Assembly: GCA_021292165.1 (NCBI GenBank)
Contig: JAHFWL010001298.1
Coordinates: forward strand, 146,673-210,672
Source: Shinisaurus crocodilurus
Taxonomy: Eukaryota > Chordata > Lepidosauria > Squamata > Shinisauridae
Length of the DNA: 64,000 nt
Direction of reading: 5' to 3'
Positions within the stretch are counted from its first letter, which is position 1. Each line of letters starts with the position of its first letter. A model generated the notes under the pieces. That model did no database searches. It was not told the origin of the DNA and saw only the letters and a list, made by a program, of their open reading frames with translations. The translations under genes were made by a program, and so were the position numbers. Shown here piece by piece: positions 20,753 through 33,029 of the stretch.

Positions 20753-22166
20753 TCCAAATCACCTGAAAAAAGTGTATGCACCTAGGTTCTGTAAACACAG
20801 AGCATGGACATCGGAGGCAGAGCCCATTGGTCATGATCCCGCTCTCCTTCCATGAATGAGCACTGAGCATGGGAAGGGGCCCTTTGCATGTGTCAATGTA
20901 GGTGCACAGAGCTCATCTACATTGTGAAGGACTGCTGCTTTCGCCAGTCCTACAAGGTAGGCCACCGTACCAATTCCCCCCCTGGACTGCCGCCCACCTC
21001 CCTGGTTCCCTTACACCAATTTGGTGTAGCAGCCCAGCCTTACAGACTGAAGCACACACAAATTTTAAGATGGAGACTTTATTAAAACAAAAATTAAGAA
21101 TTAAGCAGTGTAGGGTCTCCATTATTTTTACATATAAAAATAATCCCTTATAAGAAAGGGCTAAAAGAAGGTAGGGGGAAAGGGGGTGAGGTAGGTTGTT
21201 GTGAGGAAAGGGGAATGGGAATAAAAAGGGACTCTAAAAGAATATCTAAAACCCCAAAAATCTGCAAAGAACTGCTTGAGCCAAACCAGGCCTAGCTTCC
21301 CCAGCTATCCTGCAAATCCGGCATACCTGCCCAAGATGGAACTCCCACAGCATCCAGGCCCGAGGAAGAACCCCGAGCCTTCCTGACCCAACTCCTTTAT
21401 CCACAACTAGGGCTCTTTTTCCTGCCCACTCTCCACCAATCCCATCATCCTGCTCTCTGAAGGAGGGTGCCCCCCGCCCCCTCCCAGCTGCAGGCACTTT
21501 CTCATGACTTCATCCCAATTAGCTCTGGCCTTGCTATACAGTTCTGCAGATAACTTGTTATCTCCCAGGTGCCAGAAACTATCTCACACTCTCCAAGGAC
21601 GCCTGGCGCATTCCAAGGAAGAGCAAGAGAACAAGGGTAAAAGAACTCAAAATCATCTCAGAGGAGGGGGAAGGGAGAACTTAGCCTAACCTTCACCATG
21701 TCCCATCTTCACATACATGAGGCAGGGTTCCTCACCAATCAAGACTCCCCTTGCGAGGAAGAGTTCTATGCACAGAGGTCACTACACATTAGGGGCCCCT
21801 TTCACACTCTCTGGATGTGTGGCCAGTGCATGTGGTGGGTGGTTGGGTGGGTGGCCACCGAGTGGGGCAGGGCTAGGCACTGTGACCCCACAGCCCCCTC
21901 ACACATTCTTTTAACTTGTGTAGGGGGCGGGTTGTCTGAAGCTGCCTACAGAATGAGTACTATGGATTGGGGGGAGAAAAGGAGGGTGAGTTAGGAAAGA
22001 GGGGGATTCTGAGCATTTTATATTGAACATATACTATGGGGCACCAAGAGAAAGGTGATTAATAGACAATTACGGTAGTTGAAAAGACAATCGGATAAAA
22101 AAATTATTTTTCATTAAAATTCTAGCAAAAACGCTTTCCCACCATTAATGTCATAATATGGCTTAA

Positions 22167-22169
<3 letters not shown>
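20753..22169. other. No gene seen
   Basis: No coding region recognised. 21270-21500 and 21800-21990 are moderately GC-rich with chance frames. Confidence 0.5.

Positions 22170-22209
<40 letters not shown>
22170..22209. repeat. (GT)n microsatellite
   Basis: Twenty GT units followed shortly by a small (GA)n. Confidence 0.95.
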
Positions 22210-22211
<2 letters not shown>

Positions 22212-22986
22212 ACAGAGAGAGAGAGGTTTTCAGAGTAATTTGAATTTTGCACCCCTGTTTTAAATCAAGTTCAGTCAAAAATGTGAACCCAACCCTTTCC
22301 CCCATGATCTACAGTGTGATAATTACAGGGCAATTATGTTTTTAAAAAAACAAAAAACCCGTGACTAACAAACAGATAGATCTCGCTTGAACCAGCTTGT
22401 AAACCCTAATGTGATATTAATTCGATAAGTTTATAGATAGTATATAAATTCTAAATGAAAGAGCTTCATCCGTGTCCCCATTTGTTTCAATGGGACCAAG
22501 TTGTGCCATATGCTTGTTTACCAAGATCTGTTCTCAACACACACACACCCCTCCACAATGTAAATTTATTTTTGTCTTGGCTATGGAACAATATCCAATG
22601 TTTAATGGTGATTTTCATGGCACATATTACACTGTCCAAATTGCATCACTAATTATATCCTTAATTTATATGAAGTTGTGCTTCTATAAAGCAAATTATT
22701 TGCATATACATTAGTCGCAGCATGTATTTATACAGGACTGCTGAAAGTAGCACACATTAGCTCCCAATAATAGTCAGTCCAAAGGGAAAAGCCAGTGGGA
22801 ATGCCTCCATTACAGCTTTTTACAGTGTCTTGCTCAAATGGGTCCCTTCCTCATTCTTTGAGTGTAAAGAGATCTGAGGTAATAAACAGATAATAGGCTT
22901 ATCCATTTTATGTGCTTTGTTGTTCTGTTATATACAGTTGGCTCATCATTTGCCATGTTTTGAAGCTTCCTAAAGAATGTTGTACA

Positions 22987-23038
<52 letters not shown>

Positions 23039-24254
23039 AAGCCCTTTTTACAGGCTGTGCTGGTCTTCATAGTAGAAGGGAACCATTTGATGCCTTTTCT
23101 GAGGACATTCTGTGTCCTCAGAATGGATCAGTGAAGTGAAATGCCTATGAAGGGAAAGGCTTCTAGAAGAAAACGTTACCTCACATAATTTGTTCTCATC
23201 CATTGTTGAAATTAGAATTCATTTTCGCTTGTCAGATGTAGCTCAGCATCCTTTTGCTCTAGCTCCTAACATTTAAGAATGCTGAGAAACAAGTGGGACA
23301 TGCTACAGAATGTTGCGGTGTGGAACACTCCTGATCAGGATGTCAACCAGCCAGCCAAACATGCCCTTTTTTAGGATAGTCCATTCCATTCCTCCCCACC
23401 ACCCAGTTTTCCACATTTTCTCCTGCTTCCCCGCAACAGTCAGTCAACATTCTATGCCCACTGAGCATTGCTCTGTCCTCATTCAGCTGTTTTGGAGTTT
23501 CTCCCCATTAAGGTTTTTCTTTAAAAAAAAAAAAAAAAAAAGTGGTTCTACAAACCTTGGAATTTCCCCAAGCCGTGGATGAATGGTCCCATTTTGGTTT
23601 GACAAAGATGGACAGTTGGAGAATAGGTTTGCTATTAGCGTATACCGTAGGTTATATTTGGTGTATCTGCTGTGGTGGAAGAAGGCAAATACCTGTGCAT
23701 GCAGTTACGTAATTTATCCCATATTTCCCCTTTGAGAAGCTCTTAAACAAATGTCTGTTTCTTAAAATTGAGGGAAAGCTCAAAGAACAGTTTGGGAGTT
23801 CCAGACTGCAGCTTGTAGAAAGGAAACTCCACTCACTCAGGTGCACATGCAAAAAAGTGTGAATATTCCCCTCACTCACAGTCAAAGGAAACAAACTCCT
23901 AGTATTAAAAGCAAAAACAGGAGCAGGTTTTTGTCAAAAAGTACCTTTTACGGGTTTTGTCTTGACCAAAGAATTTTTCTTTTTAGCATCTGGTATTCTC
24001 ATTTTCTGCTGTGTGTACATGCAGCACAAGCTCTGGTCAGTCATGGTTCCCTGATGCATCTACCTATATTAACAACAACAACCGGGGAAAACAGGTATGC
24101 CGGGTGTGTTGAAATGGATTGTATGCACCTGTTTTATTTGGTGTGTGAAATTCCCAGTTGAATCTGATCTGATCTCAGTGAATAAGGTTTTCCTCTCTCC
24201 TTGTTCCCTTGCTGTTCAATATAGACTGGTGTTCTCTCACACAAAGGTTCTATG
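22210..24254. other. No gene seen; (ATT)n at 22988-23036
   Basis: Low-repeat sequence. (ATT)n of about 16 units at 22988-23036 and an A-tract at 23522-23540. No coding signal. Confidence 0.5.
22988..23036. repeat. (ATT)n microsatellite
   Basis: About 16 ATT units. Confidence 0.95.
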
Positions 24255-24540
24255 GACTTTGAAGAAGCCCGAGTGCAAGGTGAAAGGGAGAAACGTGCTA
24301 AGCGAAAAGCACGTCAAATGAATCCTTTAGGATCATCTTCCATCTGGTAACCTGTGTCCTCACTGTGGGAAGCTGTGTGGATCTAGAATTGGCCTCCACA
24401 GTCACTTACGGACCCATCGCTAGAGTCTACACAACTTTCTTTAGAATTTCCTCCTTTTATAATTTTCTTTTTGTAATTTTATCCTGGAAGACAATCTTAC
24501 TCGGTCACGAGTGATCGCCTACTCTCTCATTACCACCAGC
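24255..24540 (+). pseudogene. RTE-like LINE, 3' end with C-terminal zinc finger
   Basis: One frame gives FEEARVQGEREKRAKRKARQ-like basic sequence, ending in SSSIW. After a one-base slip comes CPHCGKLCGSRIGLHSHLRT plus HR and a stop at about 24421-24423. C-x2-C with the H-x3-H-type ending and the SRIGLxSHxRTH signature is the C-terminal zinc finger I associate with RTE-like LINEs whose endonuclease resembles that at 62324. The following AT-rich 3' UTR ends near CACGAGTGATCGCCTAC. This is probably the 3' end of the same or a sister family to 61575-64000, 5'-truncated. Confidence 0.7.
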
Positions 24541-25314
24541 AGGGGTGCTTTGCGGAATTGCTCCTTAAATGCCCCTGCACAATTAACCTCCTCTTTCGAC
24601 TGTGGCGTCTCCCACTGCCCTAGAGTTTTCCCTTAGGATAACTTCCCCATGTGAATATGGGCCAACCTTTCTTACTCTTCAGAGTCTTCCTCTGGGCTGA
24701 AATATTAACAACACAGAAGGGTTTTCTTGTCTTGCCCCTCCCTTTCACTATAAGATAGTTGATAACAAGGCATGCAAATGATCAAAGACCAAACTCTGGT
24801 GTGGAAACAAACATTTGTTGGGGGGGGAGGGGAGGTTTTGGGTTAGCCTTGAGTGCAGTGGTTTTGGGTGGCTCTGGGGACAGATCCAGTGCACAATTAT
24901 CTCTTTGATCCATTTTCATTATAACATTTAGTTGAATGCAACATATGATGCAGTGCATTGTGTCACACACACTCCACCTGCTGGCATCACTGGCTGTGCC
25001 AATGAACTATGTTATATCATGCATGTTCAAGCAAACATTACTATGAAAGGGGGGAGGGAGTTATGGAGCAGTCTCGCATATCTCAGGGAGAAGGGGAAAT
25101 GGAAGCCTGGCAGGAGGGAGATGGAAAAAAGGAGGAGTGATCACCCCCTTGCTGGCTGGCACGCTCCATTCTTCCCTTCACTGCCTCATTCCTGTTTCAG
25201 GCAGCACAGAGGAGGACATGGGAGGTCACTTTACTTGCTAGCAAGTCACTTGTGGAAGGAGGAGGGCTTAGCTACCCACTAATATTCCCATTCAGTGTGG
25301 TCACTGCTAGAAAT
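24541..25314. other. No gene seen
   Basis: No recognised feature except a G-rich run at about 24820-24836. Confidence 0.5.
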
Positions 25315-26115
25315 AGCATCAGTTGGAAGTTGCTGGCAGATCATCTAGTCCAGCCACCTGCTGGACTAGAATTCCTTTCCACTACTAAGGCCCTGGTGGG
25401 TGTCCTTCCAGCTTCCACTTATAAACCTCTAATGATGGTGAGTCCGCCAGTCCTGCTCCAATCTGCTCCACTATCAAACAGTTCATACAGTTGGGAAGTT
25501 CTTCCTAAAGTTTAGTCAAAATCCCCTTTCTTGTCATTTTAACCCATTGGTTTGGAACCTACCCTCTGAAACAAAAGAAAAAATTGACTCCATTCAAATA
25601 CTTGAAGATGGCCATCATATCATTTCTTAATCATCTCTTCTCCAGGCTAAACATATCCTTCAACGTTTCCTCATTGGACTTGGTGGCCAGCCCACGCCCT
25701 CGCCACTTTTGTGGCCCTCCTCTGGACACATTCCTGTTTGTTGATATCCTTCTTAAGCTGTGGTTCCCAGAACTGGCACCAGTAGATGAGATCTGCGCAA
25801 AGCAAATAGGGTGATACAATTATTATTATTATTTATCTGGATACTGCACGTCTGTTGGTGCAACCTAGAATTGCATTAGCCTTTTCAGTAGCCGCAATGC
25901 ATTGCTGACTCATCTTTAGCTTGTTATCTACTAAGCCCCCTAGATCCTTTTTACATGTACTGCTGCCAAGGCAGATCTCACCCATCCTGGATTAGTACAC
26001 CTGCTTCTCCCCACCTAAATGCAGAACTTATATCTATCTCTGTTGAAATTCATTTTGCTTGTTTTGGCACAGTTCTGCATCCTGTCAAGTCCATCTTGAA
26101 TCCTGTTGCCAACCG
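25315..26115 (-). pseudogene. CR1 LINE 3' region, older copy, minus strand
   Basis: Contains the well-known CR1 3' blocks in inverse orientation: TCATCTAGTCCAGCCACCTG, CTCTTCTCCAGGCTAAACAT, GTGGCCCTCCTCTGGACACA and GCTGTGGTTCCCAGAACTGG. It continues into the part with CCTAGATCCTTTT and ATCTTGAATCCTGTTGCC. Many substitutions and frame breaks indicate an older insertion than 4822-5478. Confidence 0.85.
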
Positions 26116-26215
26116 AGAATTCAAGAGTGAGAACTTAGGAAAAGAGCTTTCAGAAATAGAATTTCTTGACTGATTCTTGGTGACAGCAAGCAAATTCAAG
26201 GAATGGGTCCTACAC

Positions 26216-26216
<1 letters not shown>

Positions 26217-26255
<39 letters not shown>

Positions 26256-26281
26256 TGTGTTTGTGTGTGTGTGTGTGTGTG
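26217..26281. repeat. (GT)n microsatellite
   Basis: About 32 GT units with two GTTT interruptions. Confidence 0.95.
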
Positions 26282-26599
26282 TTATTTATAGCTTTCCCTT
26301 TAACAAAATGCTATTTGGACAGTTCACAAAATATTGTGCTAACTGGGAGAAAATAGGACGGTAATCAATAATTTCCCTTCTCCCCAAGTCAAGAAGATAT
26401 ATGCTAGGATCATGGAAATGGTGGATCCTTCTCTGGCAACAACAACTGACCCAGAATAGGGAGGCCTGTCCTCACACACAAAAATAATTATTGATCCATC
26501 AGCTCTGGTCTTACATAGCTTTTTTGCTCTCACATTGAGGAGCTCAGCTTTAGCAAGTAGATTTGGTTTGATCCAACAGCTCAGCAGTTAAAAGTACTT

Positions 26600-26925
26600 T
26601 GTCACACCGTGCATAATCAAACTATAGATAGAATTCACTACCACAAGATGTAGTGACGTCCACCAGCTTGGATGGATTTAAAAGGGGATTAGACAAATAC
26701 ATGGAGGATAAGGCTATCAATGGCTACTAATCCTGGTTGGCTATATGCTACCTCCAGTATCAGAGCCAGTGTGCCCAGTTGCTGGGGAACATGAGCAGGA
26801 GGGTACTGTTGCACTCATGTCCTGCTTGTGGGCTTCCTATAGGCATCTGGCTGGCGGCTGCACAAACAGAACACTGGACTAAACAGGGCTTTGGTCTGAT
26901 CCAGCATGGTTCCTGTGTTCTTTAA
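26600..26925 (+). pseudogene. CR1-group LINE 3' end
   Basis: The left part encodes LPQDVVTSTSLDGFKRGLDK-like sequence (C-terminus of ORF2), then YMEDKAINGY. The 3' UTR has GGATAAGGCTATCAATGGCT, CAGTTGCTGG, ACAGAACACTGGACTA, TTTGGTCTGATCCAGCATGG and TTCCTGTGTTCTT. Further 3' ends of the same kind are at 40551, 49632 and 52024. Confidence 0.75.
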
Positions 26926-28129
26926 AAGCTTCTGCTTAGCTGCTAATACAAAGTTTAGCAAGCAGTGAAGTTGAATCTCATGTGAAAAAAAACAACCTGT
27001 CTATATCATATGATAGATTTTTTTAAAAAAAATTCTAGGGTGATTGAGCCATCTGAATGTCAGCAGCTTACTAAATCCGAAATAGCAAGCCTTGGGACCC
27101 ACAAAGCAGAAGAGGTGGGAAATGCTGTAGTAATCACAAAGTAGGGCCTCCAATATCAATAGGGTTACTCCATATTTGCAACTGCAAGTGGATACATCAG
27201 AATCTGGTTTCCTAACTCGCTGACACTTGTCCAAATAGGATTAAGCAACTCCCCCCTCCCCTTCCCCTATCCCGCAGTCTTTACAATTATTCTGAAAACC
27301 TCCTCTAGTACCTTTCCCCCCTTTCTTTCTTTTTAATGTATTATAGTTTCTGGCTTTGTCCTAAGATGCATCTTCAGGAAGAGAAGGGGAAAGCAAACAC
27401 CCTTGTTCTTAAGCCAGAAATAAAAATCACACCTGCTTTCTGCCTGAAATGCTCAGCATGCTATTGCTGGTAACACGACTTAGGAGCATAACTGCTCAAA
27501 TTATTTGCTATAATGGCACTGCTTTATGGTTCCCAGCAGAATTGGAAATGCTGAATGTTGCAGTCTTGCCAAGGAAGGATATGCTGGGATGGTGCTTATG
27601 TAAAAATTCACTGTGCCTTGGCCACCAAGGGAATAGTTCCCTCCTGTGATAATGCAAAGCATAAAACATGTTGAATTTTAAGACTGCAAAATAAAACCCG
27701 TGTGAATAAATGATTATTTATATAAAAATGCACAGTCAGAACATCTGCTGCATGAAGATCCATGGAAGAACTTAACCCTTCCGCCACATCTACCATTTCT
27801 GCTGCTTTTCCTGGGAAGCTGTAACATGGTTGAACTGGAAGTGGAGGATTTCGATTCGCAAATCTGAACTGAACGTGATGAAAGCCGTTTCGCTTACGCG
27901 CCAGGGTTTCCATGATTCTTCTTCTCTCGGCGGCTCATCAGAAGCCTTGAAACCTATGTAAAACTTTGCTAATAATGCTTTGAATCACAGTCTTAGCTGC
28001 TAGCCTTCCCCATTTGTGGAGATACTGTTGAGAATATGAGTGCAAAGAAGCATATAATGCAACCATAGTGGTGCACCTAGGTAGTTTTAGAGCCTAGACA
28101 TAATGGACTCACCGGGGTGGGGGGTGTGT
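26926..28129. other. No gene seen
   Basis: No recognised repeat or coding exon. Confidence 0.5.
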
Positions 28130-28570
28130 GGCTTTAGACAACTATGTGTATCACTTACAGCGCCATCCAATGAACTCGGAGGATTACGCGGAGGCAAGGA
28201 TTGCCTCTGTGCTCCTCTTACCCTCCAAAACATTTAGATGGCCAAATTCAGCTGTCTAAATGTTTTCCCCCAGCTCAAAAGGAGAGGAGGCTGAGGCACT
28301 GTCTGGATTCTTCATAGCTTGCCGGCGCCTGATCCCTCCCCCCCCCTTGGAACACCCCCCGGTCCCCCGCAGCACTGCCTCCGAAGTTGGCCTTGTGACT
28401 TTGGAGCCGCAGTCGGCGTGGAAAGAACCGCGCCGGCTGCGAGGGCAGAGGGAGGGTGCTCTGAAGTCGGAGTCCTCCCAGCTCCGACCTCAGAGTGCTT
28501 TTTCCAAGGTCGGAGCTGGGACTTCAACTTTGCCTATGGCCGTCTAGGCAGAGTCCAGTGGATATAAGAT
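28130..28570. other. GC-rich segment with inverted motifs
   Basis: Locally GC-rich with open frames on both strands. CATTTAGATGGCCAAATTCA followed by GCTGTCTAAATG forms a short palindrome near 28230-28262, and GAAGTCGGAG/CTCCGACCTC repeats lie at 28460-28520. Composition resembles the GC-rich non-autonomous transposons at 1245 and 14584, but I cannot define ends. Confidence 0.4.
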
Positions 28571-29037
28571 AGTGCCCTTAGTTGTGAGGTAGACAACTAA
28601 CATTTCCCTTCTCCACCCCCCACACCGTGGCCCACATTCCTGATATGTTACAGCAAACATACAGCTGCCAACCCTGATTTTAAAAAAATAATAATACTCT
28701 GAGCATGTGCAGTTCACATGTGCAGTCACCATCATGTCTACGAGAATAAGATGGAGTTCGCTTCTGATGCTTAACACATTTGCTTGGGAATAAGCACCAT
28801 TTTGTCGTAGAAAAGGATCATACGTTTTAAAAGGGGAAATAACAAAATGAGCATCCGTAACCAAGTACATGCCTGGCAGCTGCCCCCAGCTATAAAATGT
28901 TTTTAAAAATAAGAAGAAAGGCTTCTGTGGAGAGCAGCGTCAGTCCTGGTGGGCCCCCAGCATGCCAATGGTGGCCCAGGTGCCAATACCGAGCCGGTTT
29001 GCTGATGCTTCCTTCACCTGCCACTCTCTGGGTCATC

Positions 29038-29039
29038 AT

Positions 29040-29077
<38 letters not shown>

Positions 29078-29103
29078 CACGTGCGTGCGTGCGTGCGTGT
29101 GCT
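29038..29103. repeat. (GT)n(GC)n(GTGC)n alternating purine-pyrimidine tract
   Basis: About 66 bp alternate purine and pyrimidine: 15 GT, then GC units, then GTGC units. Strong Z-DNA-forming composition. Confidence 0.95.
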
Positions 29104-30254
29104 GTAGGGCCCTGGACCCAAACTCCATCTGCAGTTGCACCACTGTGCAACTAGAAGCTTAACCAATCGAAAGATATACAACAAATATGCACCCATATGT
29201 TCAGATCTTACAAGATCTTTGTAGTACTTGTTTCATTTAAAAAATATAGAAGCAGAGTTTATGGGAAGCAACAAGCAGACTCCTGAAAGCAGAGAACAAA
29301 TCCACTCAGCCTGCATCAAATATCCAGAGAGAGTCCCTGTGCTCCAAGTTCTTCACCTTCAACCAACTCACACTAACCTGCAACGCTCGCTCTCTCGTTC
29401 AAACCACAGACACTGCCTCCAAATGGTTTCTGTCTGTGCTCCCTTCCATCAGTTGGAGGGTGGCCGCTTCCCAAACTCTGACAGGAATTGCATTCCAAGG
29501 CAGGTGAGAAATTCCCAAGAAACGTTAATGTGATCTTGTTGAATCCCTGTCTGCCTTCAGGCAACATTTTAGGCAAATCCATAGCAATTGATCCATTCTC
29601 CGTAACTGAGATAACCAAACTCACTTTTAAAAACTTGGCTTTCTTAGGGATGTATGAGAAATTTGTTTCAATTGGTTTTCAACCAGAATTTACCCAGTTA
29701 CCACTTCCCAGACTCAAACGCAGACTCAAATACAATCAGTGGCCAATGCCTATAACATTTCTGACCTTGCAATGCGATTTGTGGACCAAAGGAAAATGCA
29801 TTCAAAAATGTGTACATTTGAAAAATATGCATGAAAAGGTGCATACTTTTGAAAAATGTGCACAACATGGTTTACTAAATGGGAGGGGGGAAATTGTATT
29901 TTTCAGAAATGCACACAATAGATCCATACATTTGGAAAAAATGTGCACCAAAATACTGATTAACTTTCATGCAAGCAAACAAAAAAAAGAGAGCGCAAAA
30001 TCTGATATGGGCACAAGTCAGAACAAGCTTCAAGGTAGAATTTGAAGAACCACAATGAGCTCAAGTTTTGTTGATTCTGTTTTTCTAGACTGTCATAAAA
30101 TCAGCTCATTTGGAATCTATATGGAAGAATGTGTGCAAATTGATCTTCCATGCATCACCTCCTTCACAGTGAAAGGAAAGGGGAATGCCTTGTGTAATGG
30201 AGTCTATGTATCACAGTCACAGCTTGAAACTTTAAAAACCTGGTCCCTAGTGTG
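29104..30254. other. No gene seen; degenerate AAAATGTGCAC-type repeats
   Basis: Between about 29795 and 29955 the motif TTTGAAAAATGTGCAC recurs in degenerate form four to five times. An open frame runs through it but has no family similarity. Confidence 0.45.
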
Positions 30255-30472
30255 TGTTTATTACATTTTTATCCTTTCCTCTAAAGATCTCAGGGCAAAG
30301 TGCATGGTCCACCCATCTACTTTATCCTCACACAACAACCCTGTGAAGTAGGTCAGGCTGAGAGATGATGACTGGGCCAAGGCCATCCAATGAGTTTTGT
30401 GGCTGAGTGGGGATTTGAACCTGTGTCTTCCCACTCCTTGTTGAACACTCTAACCACCAACACTAACTCTTA
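30255..30472 (-). mobile_element. tRNA-derived SINE with MIR/CORE-like middle, older copy
   Basis: Minus-strand relative of the SINE at 2667: ACAGGGTTGTTGTGTGAGGA, CTTGGCCCAGTCATCATCTC and GGGTTCAAATC-like B box (here ACAGGTTCAAATCCCCACTC). The head has TTGGTGGTTAGAGTGT. More divergent, so older or a different subfamily. Confidence 0.75.
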
Positions 30473-31012
30473 GAACATTTAGATTATGGAAAAGATTTCC
30501 CACTCTTATGAGTTGAACATTTATGTTTCCTAATTCTATGTTCAAGAGTAAACCTACTGGTGAAATGAAAAGAGATGCTACAAAGCCTGGAGCTGCCCTG
30601 GCTTCAGACAACAATAAGCGTGATATATATATCCAGAAGGAATTGGGAAGGAGTGCTCTTGCATTTGTTCCCAATATACTTTTCTCTGTAAATCCCCAAG
30701 CATAGATCTCCACCAACTAGGGCTACAAGCAAAATCTTGTTAATATAAGCTGACATGGTTCAAGAGTCTGATGTTGAAGTGCTCTGAACCTGCAGGGTAA
30801 CCACCTGTTCCATGAGCCTAGTCTAGCTCATCAAAGCAAAAAGCAGAATTTTTAAGAGCTATCATGCCTGAGTGCTCCAGTCCTTAACTGAGCACACCGC
30901 CTGAAAATCCAACTAATGGCACAAAGAGAATCCAATAATAAACATAAAAATTACAAATAATAATTTTTTTGATTACCTGCGCCCTCTCTCTCTCTCTCTA
31001 TATATATATATA
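30473..31012. other. No gene seen; (CT)n(AT)n at 30983-31012
   Basis: No recognised element up to the (CT)n(TA)n tract that abuts the Tigger-like MITE; the MITE inserted at a TA within this tract. Confidence 0.5.
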
Positions 31013-31262
31013 CAGTCATGCCTTGGATTGAGAGCATAATTCGTTCCGGAAACGTGCTTGTAATCCAAAACACTCTTATATCAAAACAAAATCCCCCCAA
31101 AAAAATTTGTACAGAGATTTTAAATTTAAGCCATACTACAGTACTTGTATTGCAAGACGTCGCTTGTATATCAAGTAAAAAAAAATTAAATAAATATTTA
31201 AAAATTTGCTTGTCTTGCAAAACGCTCTCAAACCAAGATACTTGCAATCCAAGGTATTACTG
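31013..31262 (+). mobile_element. Tigger-like MITE, copy 3
   Basis: Starts CAGTCATGCCTTGGATTGAG and ends AATCCAAGGTATTACTG, with TA at 31011-31012 and 31263-31264. Same orientation as 2265. Confidence 0.85.
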
Positions 31263-31319
31263 TATATGCATGCACGCGCAGGAGAATACATCATCTGATC
31301 GGCCACTTAATTTGCCTCC

Positions 31320-31700
31320 TACTTATTTATTTATTCATTATACTTTAATCTGGCCAACAACCGATGTTCTCTGCATGGATCGCAGACGGTTAAAAGACTA
31401 AAATGCAGTGCAAACAGTTAAAAATGTTAAATTCAAAGCAAATCTTTAAAAGAATAAAATACAATACAAAACAATAAGCAGCACAGAATACAAAGATATA
31501 TAAGAACAGCCATTCAAATCTAGAACTAGATGCCTGGGAGAAAAGAAAGGTCTTTGCCTGTCACTGGAAAGATAACAGTGTAGGCACCAGGTAAACTTCT
31601 TTGGGGAGGGCATTCCATAAGCAAGGAACGTCAACAGAGAAGGCCTAGATTGTAGCCACCAGCCTAGCTTCCTTCTTAGGTGATAAGATGTATTTGATGA
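31320..31700 (-). pseudogene. LINE fragment, L2-like 3' region, minus strand
   Basis: The left edge is T-rich (the A-rich tail read from the other strand). GAAAAGAAAGGTCTTTGCCT, CTTTGGGGAGGGCATTCC and CAGAGAAGGCCT correspond on the minus strand to the common squamate LINE block encoding ..RAFSV..WNALP.. and ..K.FLF..., heavily mutated. Assignment rests on these motifs only. Confidence 0.55.
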
Positions 31701-31755
31701 GTCCAGCTTCCCTTGTGATGTACCCAGTGCTTATGCTAGCTTCCTACTCCTGCAC

Positions 31756-32126
31756 GAGACACATCTCTCTACACAAGGTAGTTATTGTGCGCTCATGATT
31801 CTTTACTCATGGTAGTTTGTGTGGGGCTTTACACGTCATCCTCCAGGGCCTCTACCGTGCTTTCCAAGCATTTCCCAGCTGGTTTTTTGGATGAGGATAA
31901 TGAACTATTATTTAGCTATCATGCTAAATTGTGATAAAAAACAAGCATGTGTATTTCCTCAATTGCACCATACTGCAGTGCCACCTTGTGGTTGTGTAAT
32001 AGAACATATAGGAAGGCAGAGAAGGGGGGGGGACCAGAAAACATGTGTAAAGGACGCTCCCTTCCACAAAGAAAATGGAAGCAGCCGCCTCAGTAAAGTG
32101 CCGGGTTAAACACCTCATGTAGAGAA
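31756..32126 (-). mobile_element. MITE with CTACATGA termini, copy 3
   Basis: Inverted relative to 20407. The left end is ATCTCTCTACACAAG and the right end is CTCATGTAGAGAAG. Inner blocks TTGTGCGCTCATGATTC, TTTACTCATGG and CAGTGCCACCTTGTGG are inverse matches to the other copies. A G-run lies at 32021-32031. Confidence 0.65.
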
Positions 32127-33029
32127 GCACACTGTCTTGGGGTGCTTCAAGAGAAGGCTTTCATTGTGTTATCACCCTGCCTCACTCACAGAATTCTGCA
32201 AGGAATCCGGATACTGTAATCCAGTGTTTTCCTGCTGCTGCTTCCAACTTTTTTCTGAGAAAAAAAAAAAGAACCCATTAAGGAGGAAAAGATGGAATAG
32301 CTGTGCAATGCATTTTGATTGGAAACACTAGGAACCCTCAGGGTTGTTGTATCCAGTTGGCCCTATCCAATGTTAAAACAACACGAGGAAAAAAACGTCG
32401 CTGAGTATGGTCTGTGTCGATTATTTATTAATTGTAAAAAGCTCTTTAAAAAAATGCTCTACATGTTTTGAGACTAATGGTCTTTGCAGTTGATCTTTTG
32501 ATCAAACTTAGTCCTCTATTTCTGGAGATTTGGCTGTTCTGTCGGCACTCTTTGTTTCAAATATGGACTCTCTGCCAGTTCTATCTCTATAGCTCCCTCA
32601 CTTATGCCTTTGACTCTCTGTTAGGTCAATACTCCAAACCCAACTATTGTGAGCAACTGAACTAAGATTTCCTGAAGATTTGGTTTTAAGGTATCACACC
32701 TGTTGCTCTGCTTCTTTGTTATGACACAAGGCTTGGGCCAAACTAGATGGGACATGGGAATTCCATGACTGGATGGCCAGACATGGTTTTCTTTTCTAAA
32801 AAGCAGCTACAAGCAGGGCATGATTTCGATAGGAGCTGTAGGGAGTGGGGTTTGACCCACTCGGTATCTCCATACCGAGGCAAATATTCTGCCCCAGAGT
32901 TGCTATTAGTCAGAGAGGGGGAAACATACAGGCACAATCTCCACAACTCTACTTCCCTCGTTCTCCTTTGCTGATTGATCCCAGGTACCCTTTACAGATC
33001 TATTTTTGTACTCTGCCTGGATGAAGCCC
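32127..33029. other. No gene seen
   Basis: No recognised coding region or repeat. A-tract near 32262-32272. Confidence 0.5.

Noticed and set aside
22114..22305. Frames of Cys/Val, Thr/His or Leu repeats
   Set aside because: These are microsatellites (GT, CA, CT, GGA) read as protein here and at several other sites.
24360..24425. Host C2H2 zinc-finger exon
   Set aside because: A single finger directly before a stop, preceded by the basic helix typical of a LINE ORF2 end, fits an RTE-like LINE better than a host KRAB or C2H2 gene.
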